Source: Oscillospiraceae bacterium (GTDB taxonomy: Bacteria; Bacillota; Clostridia; Oscillospirales; Oscillospiraceae). Taken from it: 6,082 bases of DNA. Both the position numbers and the translations under genes were made by a program. The number at the start of each line of letters is the position of its first letter. The stretch's first letter is position 1. The stretch lies in the NCBI GenBank assembly GCA_017646545.1, contig JAGCMI010000147.1, positions 1 through 6,082 of the forward strand. Reading direction: 5' to 3'. The notes beneath the pieces were generated by a model. The model saw only the letters and a list, made by a program, of their open reading frames with translations. It made no database searches and had not been told where the DNA came from. Of this stretch, positions 1 to 5,667 are shown piece by piece.

Positions 1-191
1 AAATGATTCAGCTGCGCCAGGAAAGCGTCACACTCAATGCCGTGAACTGCGCAAGCCTCTTCGACAGTCTCACCACGGGAAGAGGGGCAACCCAGGCAGT
101 GCATGCCGATGGCGAAGAACAGGGGTGCAGCCTGAGGTGCGATATCCAGAACATCGCCAATGATGGTCTCTTTTTCAATCTTAACAGCCAT
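1..191 (-). CDS. DUF1858-type redox-disulfide domain protein (5' part only, runs off the left edge)
   Basis: Reading leftward from the ATG at 191-189, 63 codons are visible before the window ends, so the C-terminus is missing. The protein starts MAVKIEKETIIGDVLDIAPQ and contains MHCLGCPSSRGETVEEA at about residues 30-46, with a C32-x2-C35 pair. That is the hallmark of the small DUF1858 family, also called the hybrid-cluster-protein-associated redox disulfide domain; such proteins are usually about 65-80 residues, so little is probably missing. The family is thought to act in cytosolic redox or metal-related chemistry, but no precise reaction is established. The start is well supported: GGAGGT (complement of 199-204) lies 7 nt upstream, and a sigma-A promoter sits just before that. 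Two further cysteines (about residues 47 and 54) are visible. Family assignment comes from motif recognition. Confidence 0.85.
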   Translation of the reverse strand, partial: MAVKIEKETIIGDVLDIAPQAAPLFFAIGMHCLGCPSSRGETVEEACAVHGIECDAFLAQLNH

Positions 192-223
192 GATTATGAC
201 CTCCAATTCGTATTTACCGACAT

Positions 224-252
224 ATTATAACCCCTTTTGCATCAAATAGCAA
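224..252 (-). promoter_or_regulatory. Sigma-A promoter of the DUF1858-type gene
   Basis: On the minus strand a perfect -10 box TATAAT (complement of 224-229) is preceded by exactly 17 bases and then TTGCTA (complement of 247-252), a 4/6 match to the -35 consensus. Transcription would start near 217, giving a leader of about 25 nt that carries the GGAGGT ribosome binding site. Confidence 0.8.
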
Positions 253-456
253 GAGGAAAATCTTCACGAGCACCGCAAAAAACGGAATTTATCTGACACT
301 TCCCCGATGCTGGAGGAAATGCCGTCCCGTTGCCTTTATCAAAAACCCTACTTTTTTGACAATTTATGCACCAGCAGGGCAGGGGGGTGGGAAATATGTT
401 TTCAAATATGGAAAAAAGTTTACGATTCAGTAACAAAATCCCCCCATTTTATAGGT

Positions 457-490
457 TAGAATAAAGTGATACAAAATATATTTTTTAGGA
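457..490 (+). promoter_or_regulatory. Candidate -10 box and ribosome binding site of the ABC transporter gene
   Basis: TAGAAT at 457-462 is a 5/6 match to a -10 box and lies 37 bases before the transporter ATG, but no good -35 hexamer stands 16-18 bases upstream, so the promoter may need an activator or lie elsewhere. The ribosome binding site appears to be AGGA at 487-490 (within AGGATGTGG), 9 nt before the ATG at 500; it is weaker than the GGAGG sites of the other genes in the window. Confidence 0.35.
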
Positions 491-499
491 TGTGGAACT

Positions 500-3400
500 A
501 TGCTTGAATTAAAGCAAATCGTCAAAAACTACCCCGCTGGCGACGGACAGGTTCATGCTTTGCGCGGCATTGACCTGCAATTCCGTAAAAGCGAATTCGT
601 GTCCATATTGGGTCCTTCCGGTTGCGGCAAAACCACGATGCTGAACATCATTGGTGGTCTTGACCAGTACACCAGCGGTGACCTGGTAATCAACGGTCGC
701 TCCACCAAGGATTTTAAGGATCGCGATTGGGATGCCTACCGCAATCACTCCATTGGTTTCGTGTTCCAGAGCTACAATCTGATCCCGCATCAGTCCGTTC
801 TGCAGAATGTGGAACTGGCGCTGACCCTTTCCGGTGTTTCCAAGCAGGAGCGTCGTAAGCGCGCCAAAAAGGCGTTGGAAGATGTGGGCCTGGGTGATCA
901 GCTCCGTAAAAAACCGGGCGAAATGTCCGGTGGCCAGATGCAGCGAGTGGCCATCGCCAGAGCACTGGTCAATGATCCGGACATCATTCTGGCAGACGAA
1001 CCCACCGGCGCGCTGGATACAGAAACCAGCCTGCAGGTCATGGAGATTTTGAAAAATGTGGCCAAGGATCGTCTGGTGGTCATGGTCACCCATAACCCGG
1101 AATTGGCAGAAAAGTATTCTACCCGTATTATCCGCATGCTCGACGGTGTGATCACCGGTGACTCCATGCCCGTCACGGAGCGGGAAGTGGAGGTCGCGCC
1201 CCAGAAGGTACAGGGCAAGATCAAAAAGCCTTCCATGTCCTTGGGCACTGCCTTTATGCTGTCGCTGAAGAATCTGTTCACCAAAAAGGGCAGAACCATG
1301 CTGACCGCATTTGCAGGCTCCATCGGCATCATTGGTATTGCGCTGATCTTGGCCATTTCTCAGGGTATGACCACCTATATCGACACGGTGCAGGAGGAGG
1401 CGCTGTCCTCCTATCCGCTGACCATTCAGGACGCTACGATAGATATTTCCTCGCTCATGACTACCTTCATGGGTATGGACAGCCAGGACGATGCCCACGA
1501 TTTGGATCATGTTTATAAGAAATCCGCCATTTATGACATGATCAATGCCCTCAATAGCTTGGATATGCTGGAAAATGACCTGAAATCCTTCAAGCAGTTT
1601 TTGGAGTATCAGATGTCGGACAAAGAATCCACCCTCTATCCGGCAGTTAGCGGCATTCAGTATACCTATAATCTGCCCTTGATGGTCTACACCAAAAATC
1701 TCGACGGCAACATCATTCCCTCCGACACCCAGGAACTGATGAGCGCCATGATTGCGGAATACATGGGCGCGGATATTTCTGCTATGATGGGCGGCAATAT
1801 GGGTGGCACCGGTATTATTGGAAGCATGGCCTCTTCCAGTAGCACCATGCAGCAGTCTGCCATGAGTCTGTGGCAGGAAATGCTGGAGGGCAAGGATGGC
1901 TCTGCCATTAGCCCTGTGCTGAAGCATCAGTATGATGTGGTCTACGGCGACTGGCCCAACAGCTACAATGAGATTGTGCTGGTGGTCGACAGAAACAACG
2001 AACTGGATGATATGACCTTGTACGCCATGGGTCTTTTGGCAGAAGAGGACATCGATAAGATTATGGCTGCCGCCATGGATGGCACCATCCTGGAAAAAGA
2101 CGAGAAAAAGTGGACTTTTGAGGAGATCTGCAAGCAGGAGTACCGTGTGATCCTCAATTCTTCCTGCTATGTCTACGATGAGGCTACCGGTCTTTATAAG
2201 GATCTGCGAGATACCGAGGCAGGTATCCGTCTGCTGTATGATAAGGGCCTGGTCCTGAAGGTGGTGGGCATCATCCGTCCCAATGAAAATGCCGGCTCCA
2301 CCATGCTCTCCGGTTCCATTGGCTATACCAAGGCTTTGACGGAGTATGTCATTACCCAGTCCCAGAATTCTTCCGCCATTGAAGCCCAGCGTGAGAATTC
2401 CAAGATCGATGTGATCACCGGCCTGCCTTTCCAGGAGAATACCGGTAATCTCACCAATGCCCAGAAGGCAGAAGACTTCCGCAATCATATCGCCGGCATG
2501 ACCGATGAGGAGAAGGTAACTGCCTATATTCAGATCAAGTCCATCCCTTCCGATGAGGTCCTGCAGCAGCAGGTGTCCCAGGCGTTGAGCGGTATGACCC
2601 GCGACGATATGGAATCCACTTTGGTGCAGGCGCTGACCGCGCAGATGGGTGTCAGCGGTGATGAAATCACCAGTTATGTGTCCAACATGACCGATGAGGA
2701 AATTACGGAAATCTTTACCCAGATCGCTATGGAGCAGGCCAAGCAGACCTATGCCCAGATGGTGGCGGAAAACATGAACAAGGTTTTGGAATCCATGGGT
2801 CCTGCCGTTTTGGTAATGCAGCTGGAAAAGGAGATGGGAGAATATACCGAAGAACAGTTTGGTAAGTACTATGATGAAATCATGGAATTCTCCAAATCCT
2901 CTCTGGAAGATAATCTGCTGGAACTGGGTTATGTGGATCTGGATGAACCCAGCACTGTAAACATTTTTGCATCTTCCTTTGCCAATAAGGACATCATCGA
3001 AGAAGAGATCGCCCTCTATAACGAGGGTAAGGATGAACTGGAAAAGATCAAGTATACCGACTATATCGGCATCATGCTCTCTTCCGTCACCGCGATTATC
3101 AACGCCATTACCTATGTGCTGATTGCGTTCGTGGCTATTTCTCTGGTGGTTTCCTCTATTATGATCGGTGTCATCACCCTGATCTCCGTGCAGGAGCGCA
3201 CTAAGGAAATTGGTATCCTGCGTGCAATCGGTGCTTCCAAGAAGAATGTTTCCAGTATGTTCACCGCGGAAACCGTGATCATTGGTTTTGCAGCAGGTCT
3301 GCTGGGCATTGTGGTTACCTATTTGCTCTGCATTCCCATCAACGCAATTATCAATCATCTCACCGGTATTCCCAATCTGGATGCCATCCTGCCCCTGGGC

Positions 3401-3511
3401 GCAGCAGTGATCCTGATTGGTATCAGTGTGGTCTTGACTTTGATTGCAGGTATGATTCCTTCCCGTAGTGCAGCGAAGAAGGATCCTGTGGTTGCATTGA
3501 GAACTGAATAA
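500..3511 (+). CDS. ABC transporter, fused ATP-binding and FtsX/MacB-type permease with a very large extracytoplasmic domain
   Basis: The 1003-residue protein begins with a complete ATPase domain (about 1-220): Walker A GPSGCGKTT (38-46), Q-loop Q90, signature MSGGQ (142-146), Walker B with catalytic Glu in ILADEPTGALD (163-173) and switch His198. A linker leads to TM1 (about 271-290). An extracytoplasmic stretch of roughly 570 residues follows, then TM2 (about 870-895), the cytoplasmic loop QERTKEIGILRAIGAS (about 898-913) typical of FtsX permeases, TM3 (about 925-950) and TM4 (about 963-988), ending at PSRSAAKKDPVVALR. This one-plus-three topology and N-terminal ATPase match MacB-like type VII ABC systems, which work as homodimers and transmit force rather than conduct substrate through a channel. 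MacB is about 650 residues; the excess is in the outer domain, which holds a Met/Gly-rich segment (414-461) and tandem repeats (666-759). Substrate unknown; peptide or lipoprotein export, or antimicrobial resistance, are family-based possibilities. It appears monocistronic, ending in a terminator. Confidence 0.93.
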   Translation: MLELKQIVKNYPAGDGQVHALRGIDLQFRKSEFVSILGPSGCGKTTMLNIIGGLDQYTSGDLVINGRSTKDFKDRDWDAYRNHSIGFVFQSYNLIPHQSVLQNVELALTLSGVSKQERRKRAKKALEDVGLGDQLRKKPGEMSGGQMQRVAIARALVNDPDIILADEPTGALDTETSLQVMEILKNVAKDRLVVMVTHNPELAEKYSTRIIRMLDGVITGDSMPVTEREVEVAPQKVQGKIKKPSMSLGTAFMLSLKNLFTKKGRTMLTAFAGSIGIIGIALILAISQGMTTYIDTVQEEALSSYPLTIQDATIDISSLMTTFMGMDSQDDAHDLDHVYKKSAIYDMINALNSLDMLENDLKSFKQFLEYQMSDKESTLYPAVSGIQYTYNLPLMVYTKNLDGNIIPSDTQELMSAMIAEYMGADISAMMGGNMGGTGIIGSMASSSSTMQQSAMSLWQEMLEGKDGSAISPVLKHQYDVVYGDWPNSYNEIVLVVDRNNELDDMTLYAMGLLAEEDIDKIMAAAMDGTILEKDEKKWTFEEICKQEYRVILNSSCYVYDEATGLYKDLRDTEAGIRLLYDKGLVLKVVGIIRPNENAGSTMLSGSIGYTKALTEYVITQSQNSSAIEAQRENSKIDVITGLPFQENTGNLTNAQKAEDFRNHIAGMTDEEKVTAYIQIKSIPSDEVLQQQVSQALSGMTRDDMESTLVQALTAQMGVSGDEITSYVSNMTDEEITEIFTQIAMEQAKQTYAQMVAENMNKVLESMGPAVLVMQLEKEMGEYTEEQFGKYYDEIMEFSKSSLEDNLLELGYVDLDEPSTVNIFASSFANKDIIEEEIALYNEGKDELEKIKYTDYIGIMLSSVTAIINAITYVLIAFVAISLVVSSIMIGVITLISVQERTKEIGILRAIGASKKNVSSMFTAETVIIGFAAGLLGIVVTYLLCIPINAIINHLTGIPNLDAILPLGAAVILIGISVVLTLIAGMIPSRSAAKKDPVVALRTE

Positions 3512-3518
3512 GCATTTT

Positions 3519-3552
3519 CACCGCCATCTCACCATGAGGTGGCGGTGTTTTT
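3519..3552 (+). terminator. Rho-independent terminator of the ABC transporter gene
   Basis: CACCGCCA (3519-3526) pairs with TGGCGGTG (3540-3547), and the stem is extended inside by CTCA/TGAG around a CCA loop, with one T-G position between. Five T's follow at once, with a further T-run a few bases later. It begins 8 nt after the TAA stop. Confidence 0.92.
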
Positions 3553-3626
3553 GCTCTTTTTGTCCATAGAAGGGGTGGGGGAGTGGTAACACTTTTGAAC
3601 AAAACGCCGTTCTTAAAAATTTTTGA

Positions 3627-3656
3627 AAAAAATGCAAAATAATGCTTGCATTTTTT
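3627..3656 (+). repeat. AT-rich 11-bp inverted repeat in the tRNA-Arg upstream region
   Basis: AAAAAATGCAA (3627-3637) and TTGCATTTTTT (3646-3656) are perfect inverted copies separated by 8 bases. The right arm contains the -35 box of the tRNA promoter, and the left arm is an A-tract just upstream, where an UP element would bind the RNA polymerase alpha subunits. It may be simply an UP element, or an operator; the sequence alone does not decide. Confidence 0.6.
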
Positions 3657-3674
3657 GAAATCATGTGCTATTAT
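3646..3674 (+). promoter_or_regulatory. Promoter of tRNA-Arg, extended -10 type
   Basis: TTGCAT (3646-3651), a 17-base spacer and TATTAT (3669-3674), with TGC directly before the -10 (3666-3668) giving an extended -10. A-rich tracts at about 3614-3642 lie upstream of the -35 and resemble an UP element, as expected for a stable-RNA gene. The start would be near 3681, leaving a 5' leader of about 17 nt for RNase P to remove. Confidence 0.8.
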
Positions 3675-3697
3675 AGCTAAGCGCGTTGAGCGTACAT

Positions 3698-3774
3698 GCG
3701 CCGATAGCTCAGTTGGATAGAGTGACTGACTACGAATCAGTAGGTCGGGGGTTCGAGTCCCTTTCGGCGTACCA
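3698..3774 (+). tRNA. tRNA-Arg, anticodon ACG, CCA encoded
   Basis: A complete 77-nt cloverleaf: acceptor GCGCCGA pairs with TCGGCGT (3764-3770), D-arm GCTC/GAGT around AGTTGGATA, anticodon stem ACTGA/TCAGT with loop CTACGAA (anticodon ACG), variable loop AGGTC, T-arm GGGGG/CCCTT with loop TTCGAGT, discriminator A, then CCA. A34 would be edited to inosine by TadA, so it should read CGU, CGC and CGA. Several pairs are G-U (1-72, 10-25, 49-65, 50-64). It is an isolated tRNA gene with its own promoter and terminator. Confidence 0.97.
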
Positions 3775-3775
3775 A

Positions 3776-3810
3776 AATCCAGATGTCCATTTGGACATCT
3801 GGATTTTTTT
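3776..3810 (+). terminator. Rho-independent terminator of tRNA-Arg
   Basis: A perfect 14-bp stem, AATCCAGATGTCCA (3776-3789) with TGGACATCTGGATT (3792-3805), closes a tiny loop and runs into a seven-T tract (3804-3810). It starts one base after the CCA end of the tRNA. Confidence 0.95.
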
Positions 3811-3893
3811 ATATGTCTAATGATTCGAATAATCAAATGCGGCGCGGATGAGCGCTGCTGGTGACGGTTGGACGGAGCTGCACCTTGATGAAA

Positions 3894-3908
3894 CGAGTCC
3901 CTTTCGGC
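3894..3908 (+). repeat. Exact 15-nt copy of the tRNA-Arg 3' segment (possible att-like scar or tRNA remnant)
   Basis: CGAGTCCCTTTCGGC here is identical to 3754-3768 inside the tRNA-Arg, where it covers the T-loop, the 3' T-stem and most of the 3' acceptor strand. The match ends before the CCA. No intact tRNA fold can be drawn around this copy. The 125 bases between the copies hold the tRNA terminator and then non-coding sequence (3811-3893) with no gene or integrase. Tyrosine recombinases commonly use this part of tRNA genes as an attachment site, leaving such a duplicate at the far end of the element; a decayed second tRNA copy is the other explanation. Confidence 0.7.
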
Positions 3909-3919
3909 ATCGTTGTATT

Positions 3920-3945
3920 GGAGGCAATTGCCTCCTTGTTTTTTT
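3920..3945 (+). terminator. Rho-independent terminator between the tRNA-Arg region and mutY
   Basis: GGAGGC (3920-3925) and GCCTCC (3930-3935) form a perfect 6-bp GC-rich stem with an AATT loop; TTG and a seven-T tract (3939-3945) follow. It would end any transcript crossing from the tRNA-Arg side, and its T tract doubles as the -35 region of the mutY promoter. Confidence 0.8.
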
Positions 3946-3964
3946 ACTTCCGCCATGTTACAAT
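3936..3964 (+). promoter_or_regulatory. Promoter of the mutY operon, extended -10 type
   Basis: TTGTTT (3936-3941), a 17-base spacer and TACAAT (3959-3964), with TGT at 3956-3958 giving an extended -10. Transcription would start near 3971, right at the ribosome binding site, so the leader is only about 17 nt. This placement excludes the in-frame upstream ATG at 3955 as a start. Confidence 0.75.
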
Positions 3965-3972
3965 GGCAAAAA

Positions 3973-3980
3973 GGGGAGGG
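3973..3980 (+). promoter_or_regulatory. Ribosome binding site that fixes the TTG start of mutY
   Basis: GGGGAGGG is a strong Shine-Dalgarno match whose GGAGG core (3975-3979) ends 8 nt before TTG at 3988. No in-frame ATG lies at a suitable distance, so the non-ATG start is the best choice. Confidence 0.8.
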
Positions 3981-3987
3981 ATGTCAT

Positions 3988-5031
3988 TTGGCTCACAATT
4001 TAAGATTGCTGCCTGATGCGCTTCTTCCTTGGTTCGACGATCACAAGCGAGATCTGCCTTGGCGAAAAAACAAAGATCCATACTGTATCTGGCTTTCCGA
4101 AATTATGCTCCAGCAGACCCGTGTGGAGGCTGTGAAGGGCTACTATGCCCGTTTTCTGGATGCGCTGCCCACGGTGCAGGCGCTGGCTTGCTGCGACGAT
4201 GACAAACTCCACAAGCTTTGGGAAGGTCTTGGCTATTACAGCCGTGTCCGCAATCTGAAAAAAGCAGCGCAGGTCATCGTAGATACGCATAACGGCATAT
4301 TTCCGCAGGCGTATGACCAGATTATTGCCTTGCCCGGCATCGGTGAATACACCGCAGGTGCGATTTGTTCCATCGCCTTTGATCAGAAAAAGGCTGCAGT
4401 GGATGGCAATGTTCTTCGTGTCTATAGCCGTCTTATGAATGATCCTACCCCCATCGACCAGCCTGCCTTCAAGAGTAAGGTGCGGCAGGAACTGGAAGCC
4501 ATCTATCCCCAACGGGCAGGGGACTTTACCCAAGCCTTGATGGAGTTAGGCGCTACCCTCTGCGGACCCAATTGGGCGCCCAAATGTGAAGTGTGTCCCT
4601 GCCGCTCTTTCTGCCGCGGTTTTGCGGCCAACAATGCGGAAAATCTTCCCGTCAAATCTCCGAAAAAGGAAAAACGGCGGGAAGACAGAACGGTGTTCAT
4701 TTTAGAGTGTGAAGGTTCTTTTGCCTTGACCAAGCGACCGGATTCTGGCCTGCTGGCATCGCTGTGGCAGTTTCCGGATGCGGAGGGTAAACTGGAACCG
4801 CACGAAGCTGTTGCATGGGCGCAGGAGCGGGGAATGCCGGTGCAGGATGTTTTGCGCCAGGTGGAGAAAAAACACATTTTTACCCACATTGTCTGGAATA
4901 TGCGGGGAATATATATGCAGGTCAAGGAAAAATGCAGCGATTTTGTCTGGTTTACCGCCGATGAGATCGCCAACAACGCAGCCCTTCCCACTGCTTATCG
5001 CCAATTTTGGGAGAACAGAAATCATGATTGA
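3988..5031 (+). CDS. mutY: A/G-specific adenine DNA glycosylase MutY
   Basis: MutY removes adenine mispaired with 8-oxoguanine, preventing G-to-T changes. From the TTG start the protein has 347 residues, the usual family length. The N-terminal HhH-GPD domain has the catalytic Glu38 in SEIMLQQTR (37-45), the helix-hairpin-helix LPGIGEYTAGA (115-125) and catalytic Asp139 in VDGNVLRV. The 4Fe-4S cluster ligands are C192, C200, C203 and C209; the first gap is seven residues rather than the six of E. coli MutY, a spacing I believe is common in clostridial homologues. The C-terminal NUDIX-like domain that recognises 8-oxoguanine is present (LASLWQFPD at about 256-264, FTHIVWNM at about 298-305). 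Upstream in-frame starts at 3913 and 3955 fall in the terminator and promoter, so TTG 3988 is preferred. The gene overlaps the next one by 8 nt, suggesting translational coupling. Confidence 0.96.
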   Translation: MAHNLRLLPDALLPWFDDHKRDLPWRKNKDPYCIWLSEIMLQQTRVEAVKGYYARFLDALPTVQALACCDDDKLHKLWEGLGYYSRVRNLKKAAQVIVDTHNGIFPQAYDQIIALPGIGEYTAGAICSIAFDQKKAAVDGNVLRVYSRLMNDPTPIDQPAFKSKVRQELEAIYPQRAGDFTQALMELGATLCGPNWAPKCEVCPCRSFCRGFAANNAENLPVKSPKKEKRREDRTVFILECEGSFALTKRPDSGLLASLWQFPDAEGKLEPHEAVAWAQERGMPVQDVLRQVEKKHIFTHIVWNMRGIYMQVKEKCSDFVWFTADEIANNAALPTAYRQFWENRNHD

Positions 5032-5653
5032 TATTGTTTATGCGGATGAGCATATTGTCGTCTGTGTCAAACCTGCCCGGGTGCTGTCCACCGATGAGCC
5101 GGGCGGCTTGCCGGAGCTGCTGCGGCAGCAATTGGGGACGCAGGATTTTCGCACCGTGCACCGTCTGGATCGGGTGGTTTCCGGTTTGATGGTGGTGGCG
5201 CGCAATGCCCATGCAGCCTCTGAATTGTCCCGCCAGATCCGTGAGGATGCATTTCAAAAGGAATATATGGCGGTGGTGCACGGCATCCCGGAAGTGGGAG
5301 AGGCACGGCTGACGGATCTTCTGCTGCGGGATAAAGCCCGGAAAATGACCATGGTGACTCAAACCCCGGGAAAAGATGTGCTTCCTGCGGCGCTGCGATA
5401 CCAAGTGGTGTCCGGCAACCGACAGTTGACACGGGTTCGTATCCGGCTTGAAACCGGCCGCACACATCAAATCCGTGTCCAGTTTGCCTCCCGGGGCCTG
5501 CCACTGGTGGGGGAACGGAAATATAGTGAATTGAATGACCCTTGTGAGATTGCTCTGTGGTCTTCCCGTCTGGGATTCTGCCATCCTACCACAGGGGAGC
5601 ATATGGAGTTTGTCAAAGAGCCGCCCCAGGTTTATCCCTGGACGGAGGTATGA
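5024..5653 (+). CDS. RluA-family RNA pseudouridine synthase, short single-domain form
   Basis: The 209-residue protein converts uridine to pseudouridine in rRNA or tRNA; which site cannot be told. It opens with MIDIVYADEHIVVCVKPARV, typical of RluA/RluD catalytic domains, then the catalytic motif HRLDRVVSGL (46-55) with nucleophile Asp49, KEYMAVVHG (79-87), RLETGRTHQIRV (141-152) and a final LGFCHPTTGE (183-192). There is no N-terminal S4 RNA-binding domain, as in RluA and TruC and unlike RluD. The usual Thr before SGL is Val here. The start at 5024 has GGGAG (5009-5013) 10 nt upstream and overlaps the end of mutY by 8 nt; the longer open frame upstream to 4778 runs inside mutY and is not expected to be used. 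It is the second gene of the mutY operon, 14 nt before the next gene. Confidence 0.92.
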   Translation: MIDIVYADEHIVVCVKPARVLSTDEPGGLPELLRQQLGTQDFRTVHRLDRVVSGLMVVARNAHAASELSRQIREDAFQKEYMAVVHGIPEVGEARLTDLLLRDKARKMTMVTQTPGKDVLPAALRYQVVSGNRQLTRVRIRLETGRTHQIRVQFASRGLPLVGERKYSELNDPCEIALWSSRLGFCHPTTGEHMEFVKEPPQVYPWTEV

Positions 5654-5667
5654 ATAAGGAGGATATT

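Larger units (their letters stand above)
192..499. other. Divergent intergenic region, no gene seen
   Basis: These 308 bases separate the leftward DUF1858-type gene from the rightward transporter gene. The left part holds the minus-strand promoter. The rest is AT-rich with a G-tract near 382-391 and a C-tract near 440-445. Short open frames exist on both strands but lack a good ribosome binding site or recognisable product. A 7-bp direct repeat AAATATG (392-398 and 404-410) and an overlapping dyad TTTTC-N7-GAAAA (399-415) could be an operator for the transporter gene, but this is weak. I see no riboswitch or terminator hairpin here. Confidence 0.6.

Noticed and set aside
356..361. Perfect TTGACA as a promoter -35 for the transporter
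   Set aside because: No -10-like hexamer lies 16-18 bases downstream; that position is G-rich.
242..436. 64-codon open frame on the minus strand in the intergenic region
   Set aside because: TTG start, no convincing ribosome binding site, no recognisable product, and it overlaps the -35 box of the DUF1858-gene promoter.
509..3358. 949-codon open frame on the minus strand
   Set aside because: It mirrors the transporter gene codon by codon, has no recognisable domain and is His/Gly-rich as expected for antisense of this gene. It reflects codon bias.
3842..3910. Whole decayed tRNA ending at 3908
   Set aside because: The 5' part has only loose resemblance to the tRNA-Arg and no cloverleaf can be drawn; only the 15-nt 3' match is solid.
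3423..3956. 177-codon open frame on the minus strand crossing the tRNA-Arg
   Set aside because: It contains the GTRTPDLLIRSQSLYPTE-like string well known as a false protein from the antisense of tRNA genes, and it crosses two terminators.
3931..3979. Attenuator in which CCTCC (3931-3935) pairs with the mutY GGAGG (3975-3979)
   Set aside because: The mutY promoter would start transcription near 3971, so the upstream CCTCC is not in the normal transcript.
3913..3987. Longer N-terminus for MutY from ATG 3913 or 3955
   Set aside because: The extension is encoded across a terminator and the mutY promoter and has no family similarity; a strong ribosome binding site points to TTG 3988.
5557..5667. 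Longer N-terminus for the Cys-rich protein, from 5557 or 5650
   Set aside because: It would run inside the pseudouridine synthase gene; the ATG at 5650 has its GGAGG only one base away, while 5668 has AAGGAGG at a normal distance.
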